The notes: generated by a model not told the origin, from the sequence alone. Positions 9,715 to 20,284 are shown, counted from the first letter of the stretch. The stretch: DNA of 64,000 nt from Oscillatoria sp. CS-180 (GCF_028330965.1 NZ_JAQMUB010000022.1:30484-94483), one strand, 5' to 3'. Made by a program: numbers and translations.

Positions 9715-10968
9715 TCAACTACGGTATTTCTGAAAAACTAAGGTGACATTGTGACCGCCAAACCCGAATGAGTTAGAGAGCACCACATCTGCGGACAGTT
9801 TTCGCGATTGATTAGGAACGTAGTCCAAATCGCAGCCCGTATCTGGATTTTGGAGATTGATTGTAGGCGGCACGTGGTCCTGATTGACAACCATCGCTGA
9901 GGCCACCCCTTCAATTCCCCCCGAGCCGCCCAGTAAGTGCCCCGTCATGGACTTGGTTGAGCTGACGGCAATTTTTTGCGCGACATCCCCTAGAGCAGTT
10001 TTGATTGCCTGAGTTTCAGTGGGATCATTGGCCGGCGTACTAGTGCCATGGGCGTTGACGTAGCTCACCTTGTCAGCCGTGATGTCGGCATCTTTCAAGG
10101 CCAGTTGAATGCATCGAGCTGCACCTTCACCACCTGGAACGGGAGCTGTCATGTGGTAAGCATCACAGGTCATGCCATAGCCAACAATTTCAGCATAGAT
10201 TTTGGCACCCCGACTTAGGGCATGCTCCAATGATTCCAAGATCAGGATGCCGCAGCCTTCGCCGATAACAAAGCCATCGCGATCGCGGTCAAAAGGCCGA
10301 CTGGCCAATTGTGGCTCGTCATTGCGGGTCGATAAGGCCCGGGCAGAAGCAAACCCGGCTACTGATAGAGGTGTCACAGCAGCTTCTGTTCCTCCGCAGA
10401 TCATGGCTTGGGCATAGCCCTGCTGCACTAGCCGGAAAGCATCCCCAATCGCGTTGGAGCCAGCAGCACAGGCAGTTACAGGACAAGAATTGGGACCCTT
10501 CGCGCCGGTATGAATGGCCGTTAGACCAGCAGCCATGTTGGCAATCATCATGGGGACCATGAATGGGCTGCAGCGACTGGGGCCTCGATTCAGGAAGACC
10601 GTTTGTTGTTCCTCCATGACCTTCAAACCACCGACCCCGGTCCCAATCATGACGCCAACTTGCTCAGCATTGAGCGCTGTAATTTCTAATCGAGCGTCTG
10701 CTAACGCTTGCCGACTGGTTGCCACAGCGAATTGGGCGAAGCGATCCATGCGCTTGGCATCTTTGCGATCCATGTAGTCGTGGGGATCAAAACCCTTTAC
10801 CTCAGCCGCAATTCGAGTGACGTGCTGGGAAGCATCGAAATGGGTAATAGGGCCAATTCCCGATTTCCCAGCTAGCAAACCTTGCCAATAGCTTTCCAAA
10901 TCATTACCCAGTGGCGTTATTGCACCTAAACCGGTAATGACAACTCGCTTTTTTTCCAACTCTCTCAT
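9715..10968 (-). CDS. fabF: Beta-ketoacyl-ACP synthase II
   Basis: This 417-residue condensing enzyme of type II fatty acid synthesis elongates acyl-ACP with malonyl-ACP. The catalytic Cys is in TACAAGSNAIGDAF (about residue 167), the first His in NAHGTSTPANDPTE (about 307), and the second in STKSMTGHLLGGSGG (about 344). The Gly-rich C-terminal NSFGFGGHNVTLVF is present. It lies 77 bp downstream of acpP on the same strand, the usual cyanobacterial acpP-fabF operon. The ATG at 10968 gives MRELEKKRVVITGLGAITPLG, with VVITGLG at the canonical position. It is complete and unremarkable. Confidence 0.97.
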   Translation of the reverse strand: MRELEKKRVVITGLGAITPLGNDLESYWQGLLAGKSGIGPITHFDASQHVTRIAAEVKGFDPHDYMDRKDAKRMDRFAQFAVATSRQALADARLEITALNAEQVGVMIGTGVGGLKVMEEQQTVFLNRGPSRCSPFMVPMMIANMAAGLTAIHTGAKGPNSCPVTACAAGSNAIGDAFRLVQQGYAQAMICGGTEAAVTPLSVAGFASARALSTRNDEPQLASRPFDRDRDGFVIGEGCGILILESLEHALSRGAKIYAEIVGYGMTCDAYHMTAPVPGGEGAARCIQLALKDADITADKVSYVNAHGTSTPANDPTETQAIKTALGDVAQKIAVSSTKSMTGHLLGGSGGIEGVASAMVVNQDHVPPTINLQNPDTGCDLDYVPNQSRKLSADVVLSNSFGFGGHNVTLVFQKYRS

Positions 10969-11045
10969 AGCTCACCTACGCAGCAGATACACGTCATTAA
11001 TTATTGAGTATCTGCGATAACAACATTGCACGGGCTAAGCGATCG

Positions 11046-11291
11046 CTATGCCGCCTTCTTATCTTTGATGAAATCGACGGCTGCCTGTACAGTACCAATC
11101 CCTTCAGCAGCTTCATCTGGAATTTCGATATCAAACTCCTCTTCCAAAGCCATGACTAGCTCAACAGTATCCAAGGAATCCGCACCCAAATCATTCGCAA
11201 AACTTGCTTCTGGTTTGACTTCTGCTTCGTCTACACCCAGTTGCTCAGCGACAATCTTTTGAACTTTCTCAAAAACCACTTCCTGGCTCAT
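11046..11291 (-). CDS. acpP: Acyl carrier protein
   Basis: This 81-residue acidic protein carries the phosphopantetheine attachment Ser39 in [10 protein letters not shown]. It shuttles fatty acyl intermediates in the cytoplasm. The flanking helices ([11 protein letters not shown] and [18 protein letters not shown]) match other bacterial ACPs closely. The ATG at 11291 is preceded by GAAGGG. It is the first gene of the acpP-fabF operon and diverges from psaC across a spacer of about 510 bp. Confidence 0.97.
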   Translation of the reverse strand: MSQEVVFEKVQKIVAEQLGVDEAEVKPEASFANDLGADSLDTVELVMALEEEFDIEIPDEAAEGIGTVQAAVDFIKDKKAA

Positions 11292-12048
<757 letters not shown>

Positions 12049-12072
12049 ATACGTTTAACATGACTTAAAGAG

Positions 12073-12105
12073 CTGATTGTCTGTCTCCTCAGGCAATCAG
12101 TTTTT
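12073..12105 (+). terminator. Intrinsic terminator of psaC
   Basis: CTGATTGTCTG pairs with CAGGCAATCAG (11 bp including one G-U pair) around a six-base loop, followed directly by TTTTT. It lies 25 bp after the psaC stop. Confidence 0.85.
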
Positions 12106-12322
12106 GCTTAAGGGCTTGTTTTGCCTTGTTCGTATTTCCTTGCCCAAGCATTGATAAACGAAGGATAATTTCCAAATCTTGGAAACTGTCCGATAGCTGA
12201 CTGACCCATGCATAGTAGTCAATACAAGTGTGTAGTACGGCTTGTTATAGAACTAAATCTATTGATGTAATTGAACTGCCGTATAGTAAAAGAACTGCTG
12301 CTCCAATTTAGATGCCAAGGTT

Positions 12323-12640
12323 ATGTCCGTATTTCTGCAACTCGTTTTTGCTGTTGCTTATCGTTTAGTCCAAGCAATACAGCCTTTCTTAGTCCCCATT
12401 TGTTTCGTGCTGGCGTGGACGACGCTTGCCTTTATGCTGTGGAGTTTGTGGGCAATGCTGCGAGATGGTGTGCAGCGAGCAAAGCTTATGCACCAGATTC
12501 CTTGCTCTCGGTGCCAATACTTCTCAGGCAACTACTTACTAAAATGTCCGCTGCATCCAAGGGAAGCGCTTTCAGAAGCCGCTATTTCCTGTCGAGATTT
12601 TGAATCCGTTGGGTTAGAACGTCCCCTTTCTGAGAGCTAG
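12323..12640 (+). CDS. Small membrane protein with C-terminal Cys motif
   Basis: This 105-residue protein has hydrophobic segments at about 3-20 and 24-45 (LVPICFVLAWTTLAFMLWSL) and a soluble tail with CSRCQYFSGNYLLKCPLHP and a later Cys, four cysteines in all. The spacing could bind a metal or form disulfides. I know similar short proteins only as conserved cyanobacterial hypotheticals. The ATG at 12323 is chosen because it begins just before the first helix. An overlapping frame (12271-12603) has no family-like features. It is monocistronic, between psaC and the cupin. No function is assigned. Confidence 0.65.
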   Translation: MSVFLQLVFAVAYRLVQAIQPFLVPICFVLAWTTLAFMLWSLWAMLRDGVQRAKLMHQIPCSRCQYFSGNYLLKCPLHPREALSEAAISCRDFESVGLERPLSES

Positions 12641-12743
12641 CTGGTCATAGCAAGCGGTGGTAGACGTTCGTTCACTCTTCTTTTCTGCTGCCTCTACGGG
12701 AAATCGCTATGACGTCTACAGCCTTATTGGAGACCCCGTTGCC

Positions 12744-13112
12744 ATGCTTGTTAAGACCTTGCAAGATTGTGAGATGTTTATCGCCGGAGACAACACTCAG
12801 CTTCGAGAACTTCTGCACCCGGATAAGCAACCCATTGATCTGAGATACAGTTTGGCCCACGCGATCGTTCCCGTTGGGCAAACCTCAGTCGATCACTCGC
12901 TAACGACCTCTGAGGTGTACTACATTCTCAGCGGGCAGGGCAAAATGCACATCAACGATGAGACTCAGGCTGTTGGGCCAGGGGATGCGATTTACATTCC
13001 TCCCAATGCTCGTCAGTTTATTCAAAATATAGGGACTGAACCGCTCGTTTTCGTGTGTATCGTCGACCCGGCTTGGCGAGCTGAAGACGAAACCGTGTAC
13101 AAAAACGATTAA
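12744..13112 (+). CDS. Cupin domain protein
   Basis: This single-domain cupin has 122 residues. The beta-barrel motifs are recognisable as a DHSLTTSEVYYILSGQG block (metal-ligand motif 1, with His and Glu) and GDAIYIPPNARQFIQNIG (motif 2). Such proteins bind a divalent metal and act as small-molecule dioxygenases, isomerases or sensors; the substrate cannot be told. The ATG at 12744 is preferred to a GTG at 12657, which would add 29 low-complexity residues, and has TTGGAGA upstream. It ends in a TTAA that also supplies the stop of the convergent pyrD gene. Confidence 0.75.
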   Translation: MLVKTLQDCEMFIAGDNTQLRELLHPDKQPIDLRYSLAHAIVPVGQTSVDHSLTTSEVYYILSGQGKMHINDETQAVGPGDAIYIPPNARQFIQNIGTEPLVFVCIVDPAWRAEDETVYKND

Positions 13113-14272
13113 TCAATAAACGGTAGCTGCTGCCCGATCGCCTCGTCTATTCGCTTAATTTGATGTCGCTCTAGCTGTTGTGCTAATCCGGTGAGAACGT
13201 GGCGCACCATTTCAGGTCCCCCATAGACCCAGCCTGTATAAACCTGTAAAAGCGTTGCCCCAGCACCGATCTTGTTCCAAGCATCTTGGGCGGTAAAGAT
13301 GCCGCCAACACCCAAGATGGGAATTTGCCCTTGGCTTTTTCGATAGAGAAATTGAATGACCTCTGTGGCCCGATCGCGCAAAGGTGCACCGCTGAGTCCA
13401 CCCGTCTCCTCCGCAGCTCGATTCCCAGTAGGCCAAATTCGATCCGTTCGCAGTCCTTCACGACGAATCGTCGTATTCGTAGCGATGATGCCCGCTAGGT
13501 TGTGTGCATGAGCTAACTCTAGGACGTCAGCGATCGCTGCCCAATCCAAATCGGGAGCAATTTTGACCAGCAGCAGCTTACCGTCCGTATTCTCAACTTG
13601 TAGGGCAGCCAAGATAGGGGCAAGGTTCTCGCTGGCCTGGAGCGATCGCAAGCCTGGTGTGTTAGGGGACGAGACGTTGACGACAAAATAATCACCCAGC
13701 GTTTTGAGCAGTCGAAAACTCTGGACATAGTCATCAACAGCCTGATCTAAGGGCGTAACTTTTGATTTTCCCAAATTAATGCCGATGGGAATGAGCGACG
13801 GTTGCTCTTGCCAATAAAGCTTAAGCCGTTGCGAAAGCTGTGCTGCACCCTGGTTGTTAAACCCCATACGGTTGATTACAGCACGATCGCGGGGGAGTCG
13901 AAAGAGGCGCGGTTGAGGATTGCCGGATTGCGGATGAAAGGTTACTGTCCCAAGTTCAGCAAATCCGAAGCCCAAGAGTGACCAAGCAGGGGCTGCAAGG
14001 CCATCTTTATCAAATCCGGCGGCAAGTCCTAGCGGATTTGGGAACGTACAGCCCCAAAGAGATTGAGATAGGCAGGGATGAGAAAATTGACAGCGATCGC
14101 GCAGCCAATTCCGAGTGGCCGTGGATATCCATTGGGGAGCGTTGCTTGTATCGTCAGCAGTATTTGTCAGCATTTTGAGCAGGTTCAGCGTCTGCTGATG
14201 CAGCCATTCGGGATCTGTTCTAAAACCTTGAAACAGCAGCGGCCTGACCCCATGCTGATACCAATCCACCAT
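13109..14272 (-). CDS. pyrD: Dihydroorotate dehydrogenase (quinone), class 2
   Basis: This 387-residue flavoenzyme oxidises dihydroorotate to orotate in pyrimidine synthesis and passes electrons to the quinone pool. The N-terminal helical extension (residues 1-45, WYQHGVRPLLFQGF) marks the membrane-associated class 2 type. FMN-site blocks include NPLGLAAGFDKDG, NRMGFNNQGA and the active-site Ser in NVSSPNTPGLRSLQ. The C-terminal phosphate loop is ILGVGGIFTAQDAWNKIGAGA. It is slightly longer than E. coli PyrD (336), as usual in cyanobacteria. Its stop overlaps that of the convergent cupin gene. Confidence 0.96.
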   Translation of the reverse strand: MVDWYQHGVRPLLFQGFRTDPEWLHQQTLNLLKMLTNTADDTSNAPQWISTATRNWLRDRCQFSHPCLSQSLWGCTFPNPLGLAAGFDKDGLAAPAWSLLGFGFAELGTVTFHPQSGNPQPRLFRLPRDRAVINRMGFNNQGAAQLSQRLKLYWQEQPSLIPIGINLGKSKVTPLDQAVDDYVQSFRLLKTLGDYFVVNVSSPNTPGLRSLQASENLAPILAALQVENTDGKLLLVKIAPDLDWAAIADVLELAHAHNLAGIIATNTTIRREGLRTDRIWPTGNRAAEETGGLSGAPLRDRATEVIQFLYRKSQGQIPILGVGGIFTAQDAWNKIGAGATLLQVYTGWVYGGPEMVRHVLTGLAQQLERHQIKRIDEAIGQQLPFID

Positions 14273-14887
14273 GATCTTTAACCTTGCGATCGCCTATCTT
14301 GAGTCTATTGAATGAAGGCGGTGCGATCGCGCTTTTGTTCACTTACTGGTGATGAGTTTGCTGTAGCTGGGAAATTGTAATGGTCTTCAATTGAACAAAT
14401 CAACGATTTTTTCGTCTCTAAAATCGTCAAAGCCTTTTGTCTAAAAGGCAAACACAGATCATCTGTAAAGTTTGGGTAGACTGCTCATTGAAGCTGCTGC
14501 TCATCACACCTAACGATCTTGCTTCTTTCTAAAATTGTCAACGGACTTGAGGACTCAGTGTCCGACGATACAGGCAGTCGCAGGATAACCCCCCATCTGT
14601 ATTACTCATTCTGCATGAACCCCACACAAAGATTTTCTGGTATCAACACGCCTAAAAGTTTGTATGACCGTTTAAGGTACAAGAGTTATAGACTTGTGGG
14701 TACTTATACCTTGTTCAAATCGGGCTGTTCGCTGATTTCATGAATCACGAACAGCTATAAAGTTGCCTCCAAACCATCTAGTGCTTCTCGTTAACTATTT
14801 TCGGCATTGCATTCGACATGCTGCTGATAACTTCCTATACGAACTCCTGCGAAATTCGATTTCTGCTTAGAAAATCACAGACTCGCT
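14273..14887. other. Gene-free spacer upstream of the GAF sensor
   Basis: About 615 bp. I see no credible gene. It contains a small hairpin, GCCTTTT-GTCT-AAAAGGC (about 14432-14449), and two near-copies of CTAAAATCGTCAA (about 14418 and 14531). A 74-codon frame at 14519-14743 looks random. The promoter of the sensor gene should lie here. Confidence 0.45.
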
Positions 14888-17704
14888 ATGGTTTCGACAT
14901 TACCTAATCCCAATCCTGAAAGACGTCTTGTTGCACTCGCACGCATCCTAAAGCTGTTACGCGATACTGAGGATTTTGAATATTTAGTCTCCTCCTTGCT
15001 TGAGAATTTGAAGGAGGAACTGGGCTACACGCTGCTCTGGTTTGGAATCTACCAGCGGACTCAGCAACAGGTTGTTAGTCAGGGCTATGTAGCTTCAAAA
15101 CCTCATCGTCTGCTGAAGAGCAACTTTTCGCTGGAACCCGGCGATCTGATGGAGCAGGTCGTTGTTCAGCAACGGCCTCTCATTATCAACGATTTGCAAG
15201 TGGAATCTCGTATTGCTGCCTGGAACACTTTGGCGGAACAGCTGGACATTCAGGGCGCTCTCATGTTTCCTGTGCGACGGCGAGAGGTTTGCTACGGAGT
15301 CCTGCTGATGGGATCCAACCAGTGGGGGCAGACAATCAGCAATAGCGATCGCACCTTCATCTCTACTATTTGCGGCGCGCTAGCAGATGTTCTCCACAAA
15401 CGTGAGCAGGCGCTTCAAACTCAAAAGCGAAAAGATCCGGGTACGGCTGTCTTCAGTCTGATTGAACAGCTCAGAACGGTAGTTGATCGAGACGAACAAC
15501 TCTCAATCGTGGCTCAGTCCATTTTTCAGTTTGTTGATGCTGACCGCGTTCGTATTTTTTGGCTTAATTCAACAGACTTTGAGTTTTGGGAGCGGTTGAC
15601 GATTCAAGCGCCCTCATCGAAAAACCAAAAACGGTACACGTCTGATGCACCGGGATTAACCATTAGCGCAAGCAAAATCAAAGGGGTCTATCAAGTTCTA
15701 CACAATCAACAGCTCTTGGTTGTGGGGGAAGCTCAAAGTTCTCACACTGCCAGCGTTCCTGACCAGTTCATGAAACTGTTGAAAGCTAGTGCTTTGATGG
15801 TTACTCCTATTTTTGAGCATCAAATGCTGTTGGGATTTATCAGCGTTGAGAATAAGAAACCTCAGGTTTGGAATGAGGCCAATCGAGATTACTTGACAAC
15901 GGTTGCTAGCTTAACGGGACTGATGATGCCGAGCTTGTCGGTTGAAGAAGTTCGGCAACAATCCGATGCAGAAGTTCAACTGCTGACTGGGCTAGTCCAC
16001 AGTATTCAAAACGACAGCGATTGGCATCAAACGCTAGAGAAGTGTGGTGAAGATATTTGTCAGGCCACGGACGCGCAGCATTTTTTAGTGCTCTTGCATG
16101 ATGCCGAGCGAGGCGGATACAACATCGTTTTTCGCAAAACGGGACCTCTACGTAATCGGCTATCGTTGACCTGGCCGACATTGGATGAGGTGGATTGGCA
16201 AATGCTGGAGAGCAGTGAATCGGCGATCGCGATCAACGATCTCACTAATGATCTCAAGTTGCTGGCTTGGCGAGAAAACTTTCAGACATTGGAGGCTCAA
16301 TCTTTGCTGGCCTGCAATGTCGCTCCGGGCAATGCTCCAGAAGGCATTGTTGTCTTAGCTAGTCGGGCACCACGTCAATGGTCTCCAGCAGATTCTCAAC
16401 TGTTGCAGAAGATCGGACACCAGATCGGACTCATTTTGCGGCAGTGGCAACTTCAGCGCCAGACTGATCAGCAAGAAGACCTGTATGGTTCGATTCAGTG
16501 GGGCTTGAGAACCCTACAGCAAACGTCGCAGCTTGAACAGTTAGAAGAATCTGCCTGCCAGAATTTGATTGATTTGCTGCATGCTTCCCTAGTTGTGCTG
16601 GTGACCTGGCACGTAGGCGATCCCATTGCTCGTGTGAGTCATCTCATTTCTCACAGTATGGATTTCACAGTCAATCAAGAGGTCGATATTCCAATTGGCT
16701 CTGACGCCATTATTAACTGGGCACAACAGACCGATGGACCTCTGTCAGTTACTTGGGAAGATTTTCCGCCTGAAACCCGTCAGTGGATTTCTGCACCCCC
16801 TGAAAGCAAGTTCTTGCTGATGGTTCTAAAGACGGCAGATCGGCATGTTCCTAATGGCGTCTGGATTGTAGCCGCAGGGCCTGATCGCAAATGGACCGAT
16901 CATGACTTCAGTCTTATCTCGCTGCTATCAAGTCAGTTAGCGTGGTCACGTCGTCATCTAAGCGTAGTGAATCTACTGCTTTCACGCCAAGAGTCCCTGG
17001 AAATGCTCAATTGGTACAAGCACAAGCGGTTGGCGGAGGTCTATCGCCACTTAGATGCCAACTTGCAACGGCTGAGCGACCCAATGACAGGAGAAAAAGA
17101 TCTGACCCATCAGCAACAACTGCAGCTCGTCCGGCAATTAGGGACGCTGACCCACGGTTTGAAAGAGATACTGCACAAAGAAGCCTGGGAACTACAAAGT
17201 CACCAACAGACAACACCACTCATTAGCTTATTGAATCGTCTGATGGAGCGTGTCAATCCGCTCATTCAGGCACGGCATTTGTGGGCAAAGGTTCACAATG
17301 ACAGCAACGTCATCATTGCGGGTGATTTGGAGAAAATTGAGTTCGTTTTGTTTGAACTAGTCGTTGCTGCCTGTGAGCGATCGCCTGAACAAGGCCGTTT
17401 GGATATTTGGTGTCGTCCCTTGGATCGTTCCTTCATGGAACTTTCGATTACGGATGATGGTGATGTTCCGCGTCAGCTACTCAAAGATTTGAAGCACGGC
17501 AGACCTGACGACATTTTGGTCCCTTCTCCACTCGATGGTCCACCAGGTCTACATTTCAGCATTTGCCGAACGCTTATCCATCAGTTGGGTGGTCAATTTA
17601 GTATGCAGAAGCTGGACGACGGACGAATTATGACTCGGCTATTGTTAGCGATCGCCGGCAAGGGTAAGGGGAAACCACCAATGGGATTGCCGAAGAAAAA
17701 CTAA
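14888..17704 (+). CDS. Multi-GAF sensor with degenerate HATPase end
   Basis: This 938-residue cytoplasmic protein consists mainly of tandem GAF-like modules (about 20-170, 200-350, 370-510 and 540-690), each in the GAF pattern of a helix, sheet and helix (for example LGYTLLWFGIYQR, ADRVRIFWLN). A helical linker and a GHKL-ATPase-like C-terminus (about 790-925) follow. A DHp H-box (SHELRTPL-like) is not evident. The N-box reads FELVVAACERSP without the usual Asn, and the G1 box reads DDGDVP instead of DxGxG. It therefore resembles a histidine kinase that may have lost phosphotransfer and works as a ligand-sensing scaffold; this is inference. Ligands are unknown. It stands alone with no response regulator beside it. 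Confidence 0.8.
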   Translation: MVSTLPNPNPERRLVALARILKLLRDTEDFEYLVSSLLENLKEELGYTLLWFGIYQRTQQQVVSQGYVASKPHRLLKSNFSLEPGDLMEQVVVQQRPLIINDLQVESRIAAWNTLAEQLDIQGALMFPVRRREVCYGVLLMGSNQWGQTISNSDRTFISTICGALADVLHKREQALQTQKRKDPGTAVFSLIEQLRTVVDRDEQLSIVAQSIFQFVDADRVRIFWLNSTDFEFWERLTIQAPSSKNQKRYTSDAPGLTISASKIKGVYQVLHNQQLLVVGEAQSSHTASVPDQFMKLLKASALMVTPIFEHQMLLGFISVENKKPQVWNEANRDYLTTVASLTGLMMPSLSVEEVRQQSDAEVQLLTGLVHSIQNDSDWHQTLEKCGEDICQATDAQHFLVLLHDAERGGYNIVFRKTGPLRNRLSLTWPTLDEVDWQMLESSESAIAINDLTNDLKLLAWRENFQTLEAQSLLACNVAPGNAPEGIVVLASRAPRQWSPADSQLLQKIGHQIGLILRQWQLQRQTDQQEDLYGSIQWGLRTLQQTSQLEQLEESACQNLIDLLHASLVVLVTWHVGDPIARVSHLISHSMDFTVNQEVDIPIGSDAIINWAQQTDGPLSVTWEDFPPETRQWISAPPESKFLLMVLKTADRHVPNGVWIVAAGPDRKWTDHDFSLISLLSSQLAWSRRHLSVVNLLLSRQESLEMLNWYKHKRLAEVYRHLDANLQRLSDPMTGEKDLTHQQQLQLVRQLGTLTHGLKEILHKEAWELQSHQQTTPLISLLNRLMERVNPLIQARHLWAKVHNDSNVIIAGDLEKIEFVLFELVVAACERSPEQGRLDIWCRPLDRSFMELSITDDGDVPRQLLKDLKHGRPDDILVPSPLDGPPGLHFSICRTLIHQLGGQFSMQKLDDGRIMTRLLLAIAGKGKGKPPMGLPKKN

Positions 17705-17809
17705 CCGTATTTGGTATGAAGAAGTTTTAAGTTTAGGCGATCAGTTCTGATTTCAGATTCAGCGCATGGACTTATCATTATTTCAAGGTTTTTAGGACAC
17801 CACCTGGTA

Positions 17810-18300
17810 ATGTCGCCTTTTCCCGGTGTGGATCCCTATCTAGAGCATCCGGAGATTTGGCCGGGTGTTCACCTATTGCTAACAAGCGTCCTGGTCGGGG
17901 CCGACAATCCTATGAAACGAAGCGAGTGCAAGTCCTCAACAGTGCGACTCATTTAGTAGAAATTGATCTGTTGAGAGCCTTAGACCCTATGCCAATGTTT
18001 GGGGACTTCCAAAGTCACTACAGAATTTTGGTGAGCCGAAGTCATCTCAGACCTCAGGCTGATCTCTACACGTTTAACTTGTCGGATGAAATACCTGTTT
18101 TCCCCTTACCACTGAGACCTCAAGATGAGGAGCCTTTAGTGTTTTTGCAGTCTTTGCTGAATGAGATTTATGATCGCTCCGGCTATGACCTGAAGCTTGA
18201 TTACCGACCAGACCCCGTGCCTGCTTTAGCTCAAGAAGAAGCAGTATGGTTAGACGAGTTGCTTCGGAATAGAGGATTGCGGTCTTCTCATGGGCAGTGA
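17810..18300 (+). pseudogene. DUF4058 protein, internally deleted relic
   Basis: The region starts with the family N-terminus MSPFPGVDPYLEHPEIWPGV in the frame of 17810, then jumps to a different frame that continues with NKRPGRGRQSYETKRVQVL, NSATHLVEIDLLRA and the rest of the C-terminal half, to the stop at 18300. Intact DUF4058 proteins are about 250 residues. Here roughly 100 residues between WPGVH and NKRPG are missing and the frame is broken, so only an orphan C-terminal frame (from 17857, 147 codons) stays open. The family is common in multi-copy form in filamentous cyanobacteria and has no established function. Confidence 0.8.
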
Positions 18301-18350
18301 TTCTCGGGCATACCGGAAGCAGCTTTCCAATCATCATCCCATTAGAAAAA

Positions 18351-20156
18351 ATGAATCGTCGTTCGATTAGGACTGCTCTCGTTGGCGTGGGTCTCTGTGT
18401 GTGGATTACTGTGGGCGTATGGTTGAGCCTTCCCGCGCGATCGCAACAGCCCAGCCATATCGCTACAGGCACAAGCGGTGCAGTAGCGAGTGTCGATGTT
18501 GACGCTACTCAAATTGGCATTGATATTCTTAGGGCAGGGGGTAATGCGGTGGATGCCGCGATCGCAACGGCGGCAGCGCTGGGTGTAACCGATCCCTTTT
18601 CTGCGGGAATTGGCGGCGGTGGCTTCATGATGATTTATCAGCCTGAAGGTGACACCGTAATTACTTTGGATGGCCGTGAAGAAGCCCCTGCTGCTACGAT
18701 TCCTGATCTCTTCCGCGATCCCGACAGTACCACAGGTGATTCCCTACCCTTTTTCCCAAATCGCATCAGCAGTGGACTGGCCGTTGGCGTTCCGGGAACG
18801 CCGCTCAACTGGGCGACAGCGCTAGAGCGTTATGGCACGCTATCGCTGTCGGAGGTCTTACAGCCTGCGATCGCTTTGGCCGAAGACGGTTTTACAGTAG
18901 ATCAAACTTTTGCAGACCAAATTACGCAAAATCAAGGTCGTTTTACCGCTTTCACAAGTACTCAGCCACTCTATTTGCCAAACGGTGATGTCCCTGAAGT
19001 TGGCAGTCTGTTTCGTAATCCAGATATTGCAAAGACCTATCGCCTCCTGGCAGAGAAGGGTGTGAATGCTTTTTACCGAGGCGAAATCGGTCAGGCGATC
19101 GCTCAAACTGTTCAAGCTCCTCCCGTCATAGTTGACCCCCCGTTCAAGGTTTGGCCTGGACGCTTGACCGCTGCCGATCTGGATCGTTATGAAGTCCGCA
19201 TTCGTCCTCCAGTTGAAAGCACCTATCGGGGCTATCGGTTTTATGGTATGGGATTGCCCAGCAGCGGTGGCATCACCGTAGCGCAAACGCTGAATTTGTT
19301 GGCAGGCTACAACTTAAGCGCGATGGAGCGGGCGGCAGCGCTACATTGGCTAATCGAGGCTGAGAGGCTAGCGTTTAGCGATCGCAATGCCTATCTCGGT
19401 GATTTAGAGTACGTCGATGTGCCAACACCAGGACTGTTGAGTACTGATTATGCGACGAGTCGGCGAGCTGATCTACTGTCTCAGCCTCCTGAAACAGCAG
19501 ATTACCGAGCTACACCGGGAAATCCGCTACCCTACCAGCAAGACCCTAGTCCCAGCCTGAATACGATGCCGACGGTCTCCAATGTTGAGGAGTTGGAAGG
19601 GAGATCAACAACCCATTTGACCGTTATCGATGATGCGGGGATGGCTGTGTCCTACACCTTGACACTGGAATCGACTGGAGGATCTGGCATTGTGGTGCCT
19701 GGATACGGGTTTATTCTCAACAACGAGCTAACCGATTTCAATACTGAAGTGCCTCATCCCAATGTGCCAGAACCAGGTAAGCGTCCTCGCAGCAGTATGG
19801 CCCCGACCATGGCCGTTGCGCCAGATGGCGGATTCATTGCATGGGGTTCTCCTGGTGGGTCAACCATCATCACCACAGTGTTAGGCATTGCGGTCAACAT
19901 AATTGACTTCGAGATGGATTTAGAGGCGGCGATCGCGGCTCCTCGTATCTCTCAGCGCAACGGCGGGGCGACACTGGTTGATCAAGGTTTCGAAGAATCT
20001 GATATTGGCAAAGCTCTATTAGCTAAAGACCATCTATTGTTGAGTGCCACCGAGATTGGGGCCGCAACAGGAATTTTTGTCAAGTCCGATGGCGTTTTGA
20101 CAGCGGTAGCTGAACCCAATAGACGAGGTGGAGGTAGCGCTATGGCTTTGAAATAG
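18351..20156 (+). CDS. ggt: Gamma-glutamyltransferase
   Basis: This 601-residue, self-processing N-terminal nucleophile hydrolase hydrolyses or transfers the gamma-glutamyl group of glutathione. An N-terminal signal/anchor (RTALVGVGLCVWITVGVWLSLPARS) predicts export to the periplasm. The large-subunit block GGNAVDAAIATAAALGVTDP and the Gly-rich GIGGGGFM are intact. The autocleavage site is in STTHLTVID, with the nucleophile Thr near residue 419, and the small-subunit motif GSPGGSTIITTVLG is present. The ATG at 18351 is preferred over an in-frame GTG at 18297, because it begins directly before the charged n-region of the signal. It sits just after the DUF4058 relic. Confidence 0.93.
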   Translation: MNRRSIRTALVGVGLCVWITVGVWLSLPARSQQPSHIATGTSGAVASVDVDATQIGIDILRAGGNAVDAAIATAAALGVTDPFSAGIGGGGFMMIYQPEGDTVITLDGREEAPAATIPDLFRDPDSTTGDSLPFFPNRISSGLAVGVPGTPLNWATALERYGTLSLSEVLQPAIALAEDGFTVDQTFADQITQNQGRFTAFTSTQPLYLPNGDVPEVGSLFRNPDIAKTYRLLAEKGVNAFYRGEIGQAIAQTVQAPPVIVDPPFKVWPGRLTAADLDRYEVRIRPPVESTYRGYRFYGMGLPSSGGITVAQTLNLLAGYNLSAMERAAALHWLIEAERLAFSDRNAYLGDLEYVDVPTPGLLSTDYATSRRADLLSQPPETADYRATPGNPLPYQQDPSPSLNTMPTVSNVEELEGRSTTHLTVIDDAGMAVSYTLTLESTGGSGIVVPGYGFILNNELTDFNTEVPHPNVPEPGKRPRSSMAPTMAVAPDGGFIAWGSPGGSTIITTVLGIAVNIIDFEMDLEAAIAAPRISQRNGGATLVDQGFEESDIGKALLAKDHLLLSATEIGAATGIFVKSDGVLTAVAEPNRRGGGSAMALK

Positions 20157-20284
20157 GGCACTTTAGTATCATGCGCTGCAAAGTCTAAATAAATGTTGCA
20201 ATTCCTGTAGAGAGTGGTTAATATTTATTTACAGAGGAGAGCACAAATATTGTAGTCCCCTTGAACTTAGATAGAGGTTTAGAC

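Noticed and set aside
14519..14743. 74-codon frame in the spacer upstream of the GAF sensor
   Set aside because: No family-like motifs, no ribosome-binding site, random-looking composition.
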